This document shows positions 26,472-35,526 of a stretch of DNA of 64,000 nt, one piece after another. The first letter of the stretch is position 1. Each line of letters starts with the position of its first letter. Source of the DNA: Rhodoferax sp. (GTDB taxonomy: Bacteria > Pseudomonadota > Gammaproteobacteria > Burkholderiales > Burkholderiaceae_C); NCBI GenBank assembly GCA_019449595.1, contig JAGRPL010000004.1:868001-932000 (forward strand), written 5' to 3'. A model generated the notes under the pieces. It worked only from the letters and a program-made list of their open reading frames with translations, searched no databases and was not told the DNA's origin. Made by a program: the position numbers and the translations under genes.

Positions 26472-28385
26472 ATGATCCAGATTACGCTTCCCGACGGTTC
26501 CCAACGCGAATTTCCTGGCCCAGTCACCGTGGCCGAAGTGGCAGCCTCCATCGGCGCCGGCCTGGCCAAGGCAGCCCTGGCGGGCAAGGTGGATGGCAAA
26601 GTCGTGGATACCAGTTTCCAGATGACGGCCAATTGCGCGCTGTCCATCATCACGGCCAAGGATGCCGACGGCCTGGAAGTCATCCGCCACTCCACAGCCC
26701 ACTTGCTGGCCTATGCCGTCAAGGAGCTGTTTCCAGACGCGCAGGTCACCATCGGCCCGGTGATCGAGCATGGTTTCTTCTACGACTTCTCCTACAAGCG
26801 CCCCTTCACGCCCGACGACCTGGTGGCCATCGAGAAGAAGATGGTGGCCCTGGCCGCGCTGGACGAGCCGGTGACGCGCCGTGTGCTGCCGCGTGATGAG
26901 GCAGTGGCGTATTTCAAGAGCCTGGGCGAACACTACAAGGCCGAAATCATCGAGAGCATTCCGGCGGACCAGGATGTGTCGCTGTACCGAGAAGGCAAGT
27001 TCGAAGACCTGTGCCGCGGCCCGCACGTGCCCAGCACCGGCAAGCTCAAGCACTTCAAGCTGATGAAGCTGGCGGGAGCCTACTGGCGTGGCGACCACAA
27101 GAACGAGATGCTGCAGCGGGTCTACGGTACCGCCTGGGCCACCAAGGACGAGTTGCAGCAGCACCTGACCATGCTGGAAGAGGCTGAAAAGCGCGATCAC
27201 CGCAAGCTCGGTCGCGAGCTGGACCTGTTCCACATTGACGACCACGCCCCGGGCCTGGTGTTCTGGCACCCCAAGGGCTGGACCCTGTGGCAGGGTGTGG
27301 AGCAGTACATGCGCAAGGTGTACCAGGACAACGGCTACCGGGAAGTCAAAGGCCCCCAGATCATCGACAAGGGCCTGTGGGAGAAGACGGGCCACTGGGA
27401 CAAGTACCGCGAAAACATGTTTGTCACGGAGTCGGAGAAGCGTGAATATGCCCTGAAGCCGATGAACTGCCCGGGCCACATCCTCATCTTCAAGCAAGGC
27501 ATCAAGAGCTACCGCGATCTGCCCCTGCGCTACGGCGAGTTTGGCCAGTGCCACCGCAACGAGCCCTCGGGCGGTTTGCACGGCATCATGCGCGTGCGCG
27601 GCTTCACGCAGGACGATGGCCACATCTTCTGCACTGAAGACCAGATCCTGAAGGAGTGCGTCGACTACACCGCCTTGCTGCAGAAGGTCTATACCGACTT
27701 CGGCTTCAAGAACATCATCTACAAGGTGGCAACCCGTCCCGAGCAGCGCATCGGTTCCGACGCCATCTGGGACAAGGCCGAGGCCGCCTTGATCGAAAGC
27801 CTGAAGGCTTCGGGGTGTGAATTTGAAATTTCCCCGGGAGAGGGCGCTTTCTATGGCCCCAAGATCGAATACACGCTGAAGGACGCCATCGGTCGCCACT
27901 GGCAGTGCGGCACCATCCAGGTGGATTTCTCCATGCCCGAGCGCCTGGATGCCGAATACGTGGGTGAAGATGGCGCCCGCCACCGCCCGGTCATGTTGCA
28001 CCGGGCCATCGTCGGCAGTCTGGAACGCTTCATCGGCATTCTGATCGAGGAAAGCGCTGGCGCGCTGCCTGCCTGGCTGGCGCCAGTGCAGGTTGTGGTG
28101 CTCAATATCACCGACGCACAGGCCGAATATGCCCGTTCCGTGGCCAAAACGCTGCAGAATCAAGGGCTTAGGGTCGAGTTAGACCTGCGCAACGAGAAAA
28201 TTACGTATAAAATACGGGAGCATTCGATGCAGAAGCTGCCGTATCTGGTTGTCGTGGGCGACAAGGAGATGGCGGCAGGCGCCGTTGCGGTGCGTGCCCG
28301 GGGTGGTCAAGACCTCGGCGTGATGTCCCTTGATGCACTCGTGCAGAAGATCACAGGTGACATTGCCCACAAGTCCATTGTCTGA
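26472..28385 (+). CDS. thrS: Threonyl-tRNA synthetase
   Basis: It charges tRNA-Thr and edits mischarged Ser-tRNA through its N-terminal domain. The 637 residues have the full set: TGS domain (about 1-60), editing domain with [16 protein letters not shown], the class II core with motif 2 [15 protein letters not shown], and the anticodon domain ending in [15 protein letters not shown] chose ATG 26472 ([14 protein letters not shown]), the usual family start. A GTG nine bases upstream is also in frame. It heads the thrS-infC-rpmI-rplT-pheS-pheT cluster. Near 28206 the sequence is locally AT-rich and promoter-like. Confidence 0.97.
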   Translation: MIQITLPDGSQREFPGPVTVAEVAASIGAGLAKAALAGKVDGKVVDTSFQMTANCALSIITAKDADGLEVIRHSTAHLLAYAVKELFPDAQVTIGPVIEHGFFYDFSYKRPFTPDDLVAIEKKMVALAALDEPVTRRVLPRDEAVAYFKSLGEHYKAEIIESIPADQDVSLYREGKFEDLCRGPHVPSTGKLKHFKLMKLAGAYWRGDHKNEMLQRVYGTAWATKDELQQHLTMLEEAEKRDHRKLGRELDLFHIDDHAPGLVFWHPKGWTLWQGVEQYMRKVYQDNGYREVKGPQIIDKGLWEKTGHWDKYRENMFVTESEKREYALKPMNCPGHILIFKQGIKSYRDLPLRYGEFGQCHRNEPSGGLHGIMRVRGFTQDDGHIFCTEDQILKECVDYTALLQKVYTDFGFKNIIYKVATRPEQRIGSDAIWDKAEAALIESLKASGCEFEISPGEGAFYGPKIEYTLKDAIGRHWQCGTIQVDFSMPERLDAEYVGEDGARHRPVMLHRAIVGSLERFIGILIEESAGALPAWLAPVQVVVLNITDAQAEYARSVAKTLQNQGLRVELDLRNEKITYKIREHSMQKLPYLVVVGDKEMAAGAVAVRARGGQDLGVMSLDALVQKITGDIAHKSIV

Positions 28386-28399
28386 GGTTTGTGTCCAAA

Positions 28400-28451
28400 G
28401 ATGCTGGTTTGTCGCGTGTATCCTGCGGCTGTAGCTACTATTTTTGTAGCA
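28400..28451 (-). repeat. Dispersed repeat, copy 5 (infC leader)
   Basis: The core 28425-28451 reads GCGG, CTG, TAGCTAC, a T-run and GTAGCA (27 bases). It forms a hairpin nine bases before the infC ribosome site. The outer half is less clear than in other copies. Confidence 0.65.
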
Positions 28452-28460
28452 AATATTGTG

Positions 28461-28475
28461 AAGGATTGAGCCATC
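28461..28475 (+). promoter_or_regulatory. Ribosome site and ATC start codon of infC
   Basis: AAGGA at 28461-28465 lies seven bases before ATC at 28473. A TGA in the same frame at 28467-28469 blocks any earlier start, and no ATG, GTG or TTG occurs in frame before 28539. Rare start codons on infC are the known basis of its autoregulation: IF-3 rejects them and so limits its own synthesis. Confidence 0.85.
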
Positions 28476-29072
28476 GCTACTGAATTTCGTGACCGTCGTC
28501 ACCGCGAAGAACGCAAACACCGCCTGAACCGGGAAATCATGGCCCCGGAAGTTCGCCTTTCCGGGCAGGACAACGAGCCTTTGGGCGTCGTGAGCCTGAT
28601 GGAAGCACTGCGCATGGCCGGTGAGTTGGATGTGGACCTGGTTGAAATCGCCGCAACCGCCAACCCGCCCGTGTGCCGGTTGATGGACTATGGCAAGTTC
28701 AAATACCAGGAACAGAAAAAGGCGGCTGAAGCGAAAGCCAAGCAGACGGTTATCGAAATCAAGGAAATCAAATTCCGCCCCGGTACCGATGACGGTGACT
28801 ACAACATCAAGATGCGCAATATCAAGCGCTTCCTGGCCGATGGCGACAAGTGCAAGATCACTTTGCGTTTTCGGGGGCGTGAAATCACGCACCAGGAGCT
28901 TGGCATGGCGCTTTTGAACCGGATTCGTAACGAATTGGGCGATTTAATCTTGGTCGAGCAGTTTCCCAAGCTCGAAGGGCGCCAGATGATCATGATGATC
29001 GCGCCGGGCAAGAAAAAGGCAGCGGGCAAGCCTGCCGCCGATGCCGTGGCTCCGGCTGCTGCAGCGTCATAA
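28473..29072 (+). CDS. infC: Translation initiation factor IF-3
   Basis: It binds the 30S subunit, prevents premature 50S joining and checks the start codon. From the ATC start the protein has 199 residues, beginning (M)[15 protein letters not shown]. The N-domain contains [17 protein letters not shown], the linker is lysine-rich, and the C-domain runs from [23 protein letters not shown]. Starting at ATG 28539 would drop 22 residues of a conserved N-terminus and ignore the good ribosome site at 28461. A short alanine/lysine tail ends the protein. It follows thrS after 87 bases, a gap that holds a dispersed-repeat copy. Confidence 0.96.
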   Translation: MATEFRDRRHREERKHRLNREIMAPEVRLSGQDNEPLGVVSLMEALRMAGELDVDLVEIAATANPPVCRLMDYGKFKYQEQKKAAEAKAKQTVIEIKEIKFRPGTDDGDYNIKMRNIKRFLADGDKCKITLRFRGREITHQELGMALLNRIRNELGDLILVEQFPKLEGRQMIMMIAPGKKKAAGKPAADAVAPAAAAS

Positions 29073-29084
29073 AGAATTGGGTGT

Positions 29085-29237
29085 TGGCCGGTTTTGCCGG
29101 CCAGCCGCAGGATCGGAGGGCGAAAGCCTTCTGACTAGGCAATGCCGAAAGGTGTTGCCTGAGAAGTGACTCGGGGCCAACAAGGCTGGAAACCGTTTCC
29201 AGACGCCTCACGAGCACAAAGTAAAAGGAGCATTCAA
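29085..29237 (+). promoter_or_regulatory. Structured leader of rpmI-rplT, candidate L20 operator
   Basis: The gap of 165 bases between infC and rpmI contains a hairpin TGGCCGG/CCGGCCA (29085-29103) and another CTGGAAA/TTTCCAG (29186-29202), followed by AAAGGAG before rpmI. In E. coli the equivalent region folds to bind ribosomal protein L20 and repress rpmI-rplT. The position and length suit such a site, but the E. coli structure is not recognisable by eye. Confidence 0.4.
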
Positions 29238-29441
29238 ATGCCCAAAATGAAGACCAAGAGCGCGGCGAAGAAACGCTTCCGCGTCCGTCCAGGTGGCACC
29301 GTCAAGCGCGGCCAAGCCTTCAAACGTCACATTCTGACCAAGAAGACCACCAAAAATAAACGCCATTTGCGCGGCTCCACTGCAGTTCATGAGACCAACA
29401 TGGGTCACATGGCGCAGATGTTGCCAGGCCGTGGTATTTAA
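29238..29441 (+). CDS. rpmI: 50S ribosomal protein L35
   Basis: A 67-residue basic ribosomal protein. [17 protein letters not shown] is the conserved start and [16 protein letters not shown] the core. ATG 29238 follows AAAGGAG at standard spacing. An upstream in-frame ATG at 29166 gives a non-conserved extension and is rejected. rplT follows 25 bases later, behind AAGGAG. Confidence 0.97.
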   Translation: MPKMKTKSAAKKRFRVRPGGTVKRGQAFKRHILTKKTTKNKRHLRGSTAVHETNMGHMAQMLPGRGI

Positions 29442-29466
29442 TTAACGACGAACAAGGAGTAATCAC

Positions 29467-29826
29467 ATGCCTCGCGTCAAACGTGGTGTAACGGCTCGCG
29501 CCCGCCATAAAAAAGTCTTAGCCCTTGCAAAAGGTTTCCGCGGTCGCCGCGGTAATGTCTTCCGGATCGCCAAAGAAGCGGTCATGAAGGCTGGGCAATA
29601 TGCCTACCGTGACCGTCGTACCAAGAAGCGTGTCTTCCGTCAGTTGTGGATTGCCCGTATCAATGCGGCTGCGCGTCAGTGCGGCATGACATACAGCCAA
29701 TTCGCCAACGGTCTGAAGAAAGCGAACATCGAGATCGACCGCAAGGTTCTGTCCGATATCGCCATTCACGACATGGCTGCTTTTGCTGGCATCGTGGAGC
29801 AAGTCAAGGCCAAACTGGCTGCTTGA
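29467..29826 (+). CDS. rplT: 50S ribosomal protein L20
   Basis: A 119-residue ribosomal protein needed early in 50S assembly, and in E. coli the translational repressor of rpmI-rpl[38 protein letters not shown] and the [23 protein letters not shown] region are all present. It lies between rpmI and pheS in the standard order. The downstream gap holds a full dispersed-repeat copy. Confidence 0.98.
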   Translation: MPRVKRGVTARARHKKVLALAKGFRGRRGNVFRIAKEAVMKAGQYAYRDRRTKKRVFRQLWIARINAAARQCGMTYSQFANGLKKANIEIDRKVLSDIAIHDMAAFAGIVEQVKAKLAA

Positions 29827-29840
29827 TTTTCGCTATGGTC

Positions 29841-29898
29841 CGCTATCTCCGTGATAGCTGCCAGTGCAAATAGAACAAGGGCTGGAGCTTGAAAGAGC
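29841..29898 (+). repeat. Dispersed repeat, copy 6 (rplT-pheS gap)
   Basis: The core 29841-29867 reads CGCTATCTCCG, TGATAGCTG, CCA, GTGC (27 bases, perfect GCTATC/GATAGC arms). The outer half (to about 29898) contains AGGGCTGGAGCTTGAAAG, aligned with the outer half of the prmB copy. It occupies most of the gap between rplT and pheS. Confidence 0.75.
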
Positions 29899-29912
29899 AC
29901 TGGCCCTTTTTC
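29877..29912 (+). terminator. Possible terminator or attenuator before pheS
   Basis: AAGGGC (29877-29882) pairs with GCCCTT (29903-29908), with further weak inner pairing, and is followed by TTTTTC. The left arm belongs to the dispersed repeat. In E. coli pheST is attenuated at this position, but I see no phenylalanine-rich leader peptide here. Confidence 0.5.
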
Positions 29913-29977
29913 ATTGAAACGCGGTTCCACAGCAGACGGACTGCCATGCCGGTCATGTCGCAACACCAAGAGAATGT

Positions 29978-31030
29978 ATGAACGAGTTGAACGCCATCGT
30001 TGACACCGCCAAGACGGCCTTTTCCGAAGCGCTGACCCCCGCTGACCTGGAAAACGCCAAGGCACTGTTTTTGGGCAAGTCGGGCCGCATCACCGAGCTG
30101 ATGAAGGGCATGGCGGCCCTGTCCGTGGACGAGAAAAAATCCCGCGGTGCGGCGATCAACCTGGCCAAGCAGGCCATTGAGGCGGCCCTGACCGCGCGCC
30201 GTCAGGCCCTGGCCGATGCCGAGCTGCAAGCCCAACTCCAGGCCGAGGCGCTCGATGTGACGCTGCCCGGACGCCAGCGCGGGCAGGGCGGTTTGCACCC
30301 CGTTTCCCTGACGCAGGAGCGCATTGAAGCCATTTTCGGCTCCATGGGGTTTGAAGTGGCGCAAGGTCCGGAAATCGAGGCCGACTGGTTCAACTTCACC
30401 GCGCTCAACACGCCGGAAGACCACCCCGCGCGTTCCATGCACGACACCTTTTATGTCGAGGGCGGCTCCGAAGTGGCCCCCAATTTGCTGCGCACCCATA
30501 CCAGCCCGGTGCAGGTGCGCCACGCTCTGCAGCACGTCCAGCAGCACCGCGCGCTGATCGAGGCTGGGCAGCCCATGCCCGAGATTCGCGTGATCTGCCC
30601 TGGCCGCACCTACCGGGTGGACAGCGACGCTACCCATTCGCCCATGTTCCACCAGTGCGAAGGCCTGTGGATTGGTGAGAACGTGAGCTTCAAGGACCTC
30701 AAGTTCGTCTTTACCGACCTGTGCCGCACGTTCTTCGAACGCGACGATCTGGTGCTGCGTTTCCGTCCCAGCTTCTTCCCCTTTACCGAGCCCAGCGCCG
30801 AGATCGACATCCAGTTCCAGAGCGGCCCCCTGGCCGGGCGCTGGCTGGAGGTGGCGGGCTCTGGTCAGGTGCACCCGAACGTGGTGCGCAACATGGGGCT
30901 GGACCCCGAGAAGTACATTGGCTTTGCCTTCGGCATGGGGTTGGACCGTTTCACCATGCTGCGCTACGGGGTGAACGATCTGCGCCTGTTCTTCGATGGC
31001 GATATCCGCTTCCTGGCGCAGTTCCAATAA
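29978..31030 (+). CDS. pheS: Phenylalanyl-tRNA synthetase alpha subunit
   Basis: The catalytic alpha chain of the heterotetrameric synthetase, 350 residues. It has an N-terminal coiled coil (about 1-85), then the class II core with [12 protein letters not shown], motif 2 [10 protein letters not shown] and motif 3 [17 protein letters not shown]. The start ATG is the first in frame and fits the family N-terminus (MNELNAIVD). pheT follows after about 70 bases. Confidence 0.97.
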   Translation: MNELNAIVDTAKTAFSEALTPADLENAKALFLGKSGRITELMKGMAALSVDEKKSRGAAINLAKQAIEAALTARRQALADAELQAQLQAEALDVTLPGRQRGQGGLHPVSLTQERIEAIFGSMGFEVAQGPEIEADWFNFTALNTPEDHPARSMHDTFYVEGGSEVAPNLLRTHTSPVQVRHALQHVQQHRALIEAGQPMPEIRVICPGRTYRVDSDATHSPMFHQCEGLWIGENVSFKDLKFVFTDLCRTFFERDDLVLRFRPSFFPFTEPSAEIDIQFQSGPLAGRWLEVAGSGQVHPNVVRNMGLDPEKYIGFAFGMGLDRFTMLRYGVNDLRLFFDGDIRFLAQFQ

Positions 31031-31101
31031 CCGATGAATAACTTTGTGGGGCAGGGCACTGTGCTACCGGCATCCGTTCTGCCCCCAACTGATTGAGCAC
31101 C

Positions 31102-33537
31102 ATGCAATTTCCTGAATCCTGGTTGCGCGCCTTCTGCAACCCACCCCTCTCCACCACGCAACTGGCTGACACGCTGACCATGGCGGGCCTCGAAGTGGAG
31201 GAGCTCAAGCCCGTTGCCCCCCCCTTCACCAAGATCGTGGTGGGTGAAATCAAGGAAGCGGTCCAGCACCCCAATGCCGACCGTTTGCGCGTGTGCAAGG
31301 TCGACGTGGGGCAGGCTGCGTTGCTGAACATTGTGTGTGGTGCCCCCAATGCCCGCGTGGGCATTCGCGTGCCCTGCGCCATGGTGGGCGCCGAATTGCC
31401 TCCGGGCGAAGATGGCAAGCCCTTTGTCATCAAGGTGGGCAAGTTGCGCGGTGTGGAAAGCGAAGGCATGTTGTGCTCGGCCAAGGAACTGCAACTGGCC
31501 GACGACCACGGCGGCCTGCTGGAGCTGGCGCCGGATGCGCCCCTGGGCCAGGACATTCGCCAGTACCTTAACCTGGACGACACCCTGTTCACCCTCAAGC
31601 TCACGCCCAATCTGGCGCACTGCCTGAGCGTTTATGGTGTGGCACGCGAAGTGGCGGCCCTGACTGGCGCGCCCTTGCAGGCGCCTACCTTCCCGGCCGT
31701 GGCGGTGACCAACAGCGACACGCTTGCCGTCAAGATCAGCGCGTCCGACCTGTGCGGGCGTTTCTCGGGCCGCGTGGTGCGCAACGTCAACACCAAGGCC
31801 GCCACACCCCAGTGGATGGTGGACCGGCTGGCGCGTTGCGGCCAGCGCAGTGTCACCGCCCTGGTGGATATTTCGAACTACGTGATGTTCGAACTGGGGC
31901 GTCCGTCCCATATCTTTGACTTGGACAAGATCGCTGGCGGGTTGGATGTGCGCTGGGGTAAAGCCGGTGAACAGCTCAAGCTGCTCAACGGCAATACCGT
32001 TGCCGTGGACGAGAAAGTCGGCGTGATTGCCGATAACGCACAGGTGGAATCCCTGGCGGGCATCATGGGCGGTGACGCCACGGCCGTTTCCGACGACACC
32101 CAGAACGTCTACGTGGAAGCCGCATTCTGGTGGCCCAAGGCGATTGCCGGACGCTCGCGCCGCTTCAATTTCTCCACCGATGCCGGCCACCGCTTTGAAC
32201 GGGGCGTGGACCCCAGCCTGACGGTCGAGCACATCGAGTACATCACCCGACTCATCATCGACATTTGTGGCACCCCCGGTACCAGCTGCGGCCCGGTGGA
32301 CGACCAGCAGGTCAAGATGCCGGTGGCGGCACCGGTCAGCCTGCGCGTGGCCCGTGCGGCCAAGGTCATCGGCATGCCGATTACCCAGGCGCAGTGCGTG
32401 AATGCCCTGGCGGGTCTGGGCCTTGCCGTTACCGAAGCCGAAGGTGTGGTCACGGTCACACCGCCGTCCTACCGCTTCGACCTGCAGATTGAAGAGGACC
32501 TGATCGAAGAAGTGATCCGCATGGTGGGCTACAACCACCTGCCGCACACGCCGCCATTGGCGCCTGTCACTGCCAAGGTCCGTACCGAATCCCAGCGCAG
32601 TCCCTTTGCCGTGCGCCGCTCGCTGGCCGCCCTGGGCTACCAGGAAACCATCAATTTCAGCTTTGTCGAAGAAAGCTGGGAGCATGGGCTGGCGGGCAAC
32701 CCCAACCCCATCAAGCTGCTCAACCCCATTGCCAGCCAGATGAGCGTCATGCGCTCCTCGCTGCTGGGTTCGCTGCTGCAGGTGCTCAAGTTCAACCTGG
32801 CCCGCAAGGCCCAGCGCGTGCGCGTGTTCGAGCTCGGCCGCGTGTTCCTGCGCGATGCGTCCGTCACCAGCACCCACAGCACGGTGGAGGGTTTCCGCCA
32901 GCCCATGCGCATTGCCGGTTTGGCCAGCGGCACGGCCGACGCCCTGCAGTGGGGCCGCAAGGAGCAGGCGGTGGACTTCTTTGACGTCAAAGGCGATGTC
33001 CAGGCCCTGCTGGCTCCCTTGCCCGTGGCATTTGCCCCCGGCGACCACCCGGCCATGCACCCCGGCCGTTGCGCTCAGGTCTTGCTGCAGGGCCAGGTGA
33101 TCGGCTTCGTGGGCGAGCTGCACCCCAAGTGGCGCCAGGAGTTCGACCTGGTCCAGGCACCGGTGCTGTTTGAGCTGGAGCTGGACCCGGTCCTGCAGCG
33201 CAACGTGCCGGCATTCAAGCCGGTGGCCAAGTTCCAGCCGGTGCAGCGCGACATTGCCGTGGTGGTAGTCGACCAGGTCACCCATGCCGCACTCATGGCC
33301 GCTATCTGGGCTGCGCCCACAGCCGGTTTGCTGCGCGACGCCCAGCTGTTTGACATCTACCGCCCCAAAGCCGCCAAGGACGCATCCGCGAGCGATGCCA
33401 GCACCGACCGCAGCCTGGCCGTGCGGCTGACGCTCAACAGCGACGACGCCACGCTGACCGAAGAGCAGATCGAATCCGCCGTGAAAGCGGTGGTCGACCA
33501 GCTCACCACCAGCCTGGGTGCCCGTCAGCGGGTCTGA
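31102..33537 (+). CDS. pheT: Phenylalanyl-tRNA synthetase beta subunit
   Basis: The beta chain, 811 residues, which carries tRNA-binding, editing and anticodon-recognition domains. MQFPESWLRAF is the family start, so I use ATG 31102 in place of the in-frame TTG nine bases earlier. A tRNA-binding OB domain (about 40-150) is followed by the B3/B4 editing region, the B5 domain with RFDLQIEEDLIEEVIRMVGY, and a C-terminal ferredoxin-like anticodon domain beginning near FKPVAKFQPVQRDIAVVV. A short alanine/serine insertion (AKDASASDASTDRS) lies inside that domain. ihfA follows after 35 bases. Confidence 0.97.
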   Translation: MQFPESWLRAFCNPPLSTTQLADTLTMAGLEVEELKPVAPPFTKIVVGEIKEAVQHPNADRLRVCKVDVGQAALLNIVCGAPNARVGIRVPCAMVGAELPPGEDGKPFVIKVGKLRGVESEGMLCSAKELQLADDHGGLLELAPDAPLGQDIRQYLNLDDTLFTLKLTPNLAHCLSVYGVAREVAALTGAPLQAPTFPAVAVTNSDTLAVKISASDLCGRFSGRVVRNVNTKAATPQWMVDRLARCGQRSVTALVDISNYVMFELGRPSHIFDLDKIAGGLDVRWGKAGEQLKLLNGNTVAVDEKVGVIADNAQVESLAGIMGGDATAVSDDTQNVYVEAAFWWPKAIAGRSRRFNFSTDAGHRFERGVDPSLTVEHIEYITRLIIDICGTPGTSCGPVDDQQVKMPVAAPVSLRVARAAKVIGMPITQAQCVNALAGLGLAVTEAEGVVTVTPPSYRFDLQIEEDLIEEVIRMVGYNHLPHTPPLAPVTAKVRTESQRSPFAVRRSLAALGYQETINFSFVEESWEHGLAGNPNPIKLLNPIASQMSVMRSSLLGSLLQVLKFNLARKAQRVRVFELGRVFLRDASVTSTHSTVEGFRQPMRIAGLASGTADALQWGRKEQAVDFFDVKGDVQALLAPLPVAFAPGDHPAMHPGRCAQVLLQGQVIGFVGELHPKWRQEFDLVQAPVLFELELDPVLQRNVPAFKPVAKFQPVQRDIAVVVVDQVTHAALMAAIWAAPTAGLLRDAQLFDIYRPKAAKDASASDASTDRSLAVRLTLNSDDATLTEEQIESAVKAVVDQLTTSLGARQRV

Positions 33538-33572
33538 TCCGGCCCAGCCGTCAAAAAAAGAATCGAGGAAAC

Positions 33573-33890
33573 ATGGATTTTTCTGTTGAAAGTCTGGAAA
33601 CCCCGGCATTGACCAAGGCGCAACTGGCGGATCTGCTGTTTGAGCAGATTGGCCTCAACAAGCGCGAGTCCAAGGACATGATCGACGCTTTTTTTGACCT
33701 CATCGCTGCCAGCTTGGTGGATGGAACCGACGTCAAGATTTCCGGCTTCGGCAACTTCCAGATCCGTACCAAGGCCCCGCGGCCGGGGCGCAACCCGCGC
33801 ACGGGCGAGGCCATCCCCATCCAGGCTCGCCGGGTGGTCACCTTCCACGCCAGCCACAAACTCAAAGAGCAGATCCAGGACGTGACCTGA
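33573..33890 (+). CDS. ihfA: Integration host factor alpha subunit
   Basis: A 105-residue member of the HU/IHF family that bends DNA at specific sites as a heterodimer with IhfB. The signature GFGNFQIRTKAPRPGRNPRT followed by GE forms the DNA-contacting beta arm. The N-terminal LTKAQLADLLFEQIGLNKRESKDMI is typical of the alpha chain. Its place after pheT is conserved in proteobacteria and distinguishes it from HU and IhfB. Confidence 0.96.
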   Translation: MDFSVESLETPALTKAQLADLLFEQIGLNKRESKDMIDAFFDLIAASLVDGTDVKISGFGNFQIRTKAPRPGRNPRTGEAIPIQARRVVTFHASHKLKEQIQDVT

Positions 33891-33899
33891 GCTGGCATA

Positions 33900-33917
33900 C
33901 CGTTGTTTTAACAACGG
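33900..33917 (+). terminator. Palindrome after ihfA
   Basis: CCGTTGTT (33900-33907) and AACAACGG (33910-33917) form an 18-base palindrome ten bases after the ihfA stop. No T-run follows, so it is at most a weak terminator or 3' stabiliser. Confidence 0.45.
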
Positions 33918-34012
33918 CGCCCCGGGATTCTGCTGGTCTTCTCAATCAGTCTTTGCGTTGCGACGAAAGTTAGAGTAACCTCTACGGTTTGCTTCGTACT
34001 GCATTGATTTCA

Positions 34013-34462
34013 ATGGAGAAAACCCTTCCCCCTATTCCCGCCAAACGCTACTTCACCATCGGTGAGGTGGGCGATCTGTGTGGCGTCAAGCCCCACGTGC
34101 TACGGTATTGGGAGCAGGAATTCACGCAGCTGCGCCCCATGAAGCGGCGTGGCAATCGCCGCTACTACCAGCACCACGAAGTGCTGATGATCCGCCGCAT
34201 CCGCGATCTGCTGTACGACCAGGGCTTCACCATCAGCGGCGCGCGCAACAAGATGCAGGAGTTGCTGCAAAGCGAGCGTGACAAGAAGCGCAACGGCGAG
34301 GTCATGCTGGACGGTGTTGACGTTCTGGAGGTCGATGACACGGACCTGGACGACTTCGAGGACACCCATGCTTTTGAGCTGCCCGAAGCTGGTTCAGCCC
34401 AACTTATGCACTTCCGGCGAGAATTGTTTGAAATTCGCGAGCTGCTGACCCCCGAAGTTTGA
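34013..34462 (+). CDS. MerR-family regulator
   Basis: A 149-residue regulator. The N-terminal MerR winged helix-turn-helix (about 10-80) includes YFTIGEVGDLCGVKPHVLRY and WEQEF, then RRGNRRYY. The C-terminal part is acidic and helical without cysteine clusters, so it is probably not a metal sensor. This MerR gene sits between ihfA and a proline tRNA in many proteobacteria, and its function is unknown. ATG 34013 gives the conserved start MEKTLPPIPAKRYF. Confidence 0.92.
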   Translation: MEKTLPPIPAKRYFTIGEVGDLCGVKPHVLRYWEQEFTQLRPMKRRGNRRYYQHHEVLMIRRIRDLLYDQGFTISGARNKMQELLQSERDKKRNGEVMLDGVDVLEVDDTDLDDFEDTHAFELPEAGSAQLMHFRRELFEIRELLTPEV

Positions 34463-34501
34463 AAATTGCCCCTCAGTCCGGGGTATAATTCAAGGCTAGA
34501 T

Positions 34502-34578
34502 CGGTGTGTGGCGCAGCCTGGTAGCGCACTTGCATGGGGTGCAAGGGGTCGAAGGTTCGAATCCTTTCACACCGACCA
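34502..34578 (+). tRNA. tRNA-Pro (anticodon GGG)
   Basis: The 77-base gene includes the encoded CCA. The acceptor stem CGGTGTG/CACACCG, D arm, anticodon stem CTTGC/GCAAG with loop ATGGGGT (anticodon GGG), variable loop GGGTC and T arm with TTCGAAT all pair. Discriminator base is A at 34575. It reads CCC and CCU codons. Confidence 0.97.
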
Positions 34579-34585
34579 ACGAATC

Positions 34586-34620
34586 AAGGACCTAGCTTCG
34601 CAAGAAGCTAGGTCCTTTCT
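34586..34620 (+). terminator. Terminator after tRNA-Pro
   Basis: A perfect 14-base stem (34586-34599 with 34604-34617) with a GCAA tetraloop is followed by a T/C-rich run. Very strong. Confidence 0.92.
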
Positions 34621-34679
34621 TCTTTCTGGCCCCTGGATTGCTGTCCGCCGATTTCCGCGTTCGTTTGGGGGCAGGGCAT

Positions 34680-34705
34680 AAAAAAACCCAGCGCAAGGCT
34701 GGGTT
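34680..34705 (-). terminator. Terminator of the Gly-rich secreted protein gene
   Basis: On the minus strand AACCCAGC (34705-34698) pairs with GCTGGGTT (34692-34685) and is followed by a run of T to 34680. It lies 19 bases past the stop of the leftward gene. Confidence 0.88.
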
Positions 34706-34723
34706 CGATTGCCGATGGGGCGA

Positions 34724-35362
34724 TTATTTGCCGCCGTGGCCACCGCCACCCCCGCCACCCCCGCCGCCACCTCCGCCATGGCCGCCACCGCTACCTCCGC
34801 GGCTGCCGCCACTGGAGTAGCCCGCGTGGTTGGTGCTCGTACCCGTAGTACCGCTGCGGCCACTGTGCTTGCCGCTGCTGGTGGAACGGCTGGCGTGCTG
34901 GGTACCCGACTTTTTGCCTGCGCTTTTATTGCCGGCACCGTCTTTGTCGGCGTCAGAGCGCTTGCTGGTTTTGGTTTCTTTGGCTTCTTTTGCCTCTTTG
35001 GCCTGATCCGCACGCCGTGCGGCGCTCACCACGTCACCCAGCCGCACACCCAGGGAGTTGGCGATTTGTCCCCAGCCCATGCCCTGGGCACGCTGTGACA
35101 GCACGCCCTGGCGGGCCGTGGCCAGTTGCGCGGATGTGGGGTTGGTAATGCCCTGCTTGGTCAGGCTGGCGCGGGCCAGCGAAGTGGACAGGTCGTTGAC
35201 GCCCTCGGTGCTCTGCGTGGGGGCGGTCTTGGGGGTTGGCGCAGGCGCGGGGGCCGGTGCGGGCGGGGGTGGGGGCGTCACGGTCTGGGCAAAGGCCGTC
35301 ACGCCGGCCAGCAGGGCCGCTGCGCTGAGGGCCCGTGCGAGGGGGAGTTTGTCGAATCGCAT
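34724..35362 (-). CDS. Secreted protein with proline and glycine low-complexity regions
   Basis: I do not recognise this 212-residue protein. It has a signal peptide (MRFDKLPLARALSAAALLAG, cleavage after AFAQ), a Pro/Ala tract (about 27-45), then a helical segment of 80 residues with ARQGVLSQRAQGMGWGQIAN and SLGVRLGDVVSAARR, which looks like a small folded domain. A Lys/Ser/Thr-rich linker leads to a C-terminal tail of almost pure glycine with a few histidines. ATG 35362 follows GGAAGG. It is monocistronic with its own terminator. Gly-rich tails of this sort occur in surface or metal-binding proteins, but that is speculation. Confidence 0.8.
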   Translation of the reverse strand: MRFDKLPLARALSAAALLAGVTAFAQTVTPPPPPAPAPAPAPTPKTAPTQSTEGVNDLSTSLARASLTKQGITNPTSAQLATARQGVLSQRAQGMGWGQIANSLGVRLGDVVSAARRADQAKEAKEAKETKTSKRSDADKDGAGNKSAGKKSGTQHASRSTSSGKHSGRSGTTGTSTNHAGYSSGGSRGGSGGGHGGGGGGGGGGGGGHGGK

Positions 35363-35526
35363 GAAAACCACCTTCCAATCGGTTTATGGGAAAAATACAC
35401 ATACATTCTAGGTAGCGTCCCTGTTGGAAGCGGTGTCGATTTGTTACCAGGTGTTGGGGTTGTTGCAGGGGGCTGGCGGCCCGTTGGCGCTATGCTTGCG
35501 CCATTCCTGAATCACCAAGGCGACCC

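Noticed and set aside
28179-28213. Promoter-like TTAGAC and TATAAAAT inside the 3' end of thrS
   Set aside because: The spacing is about 21 bases, too long for a standard promoter, and the encoded residues ([12 protein letters not shown]) are conserved in ThrS and so explain the sequence. An infC promoter here remains possible.
28539-29072. infC start at ATG 28539
   Set aside because: It would remove 22 conserved residues and ignore a well-spaced ribosome site before ATC 28473.
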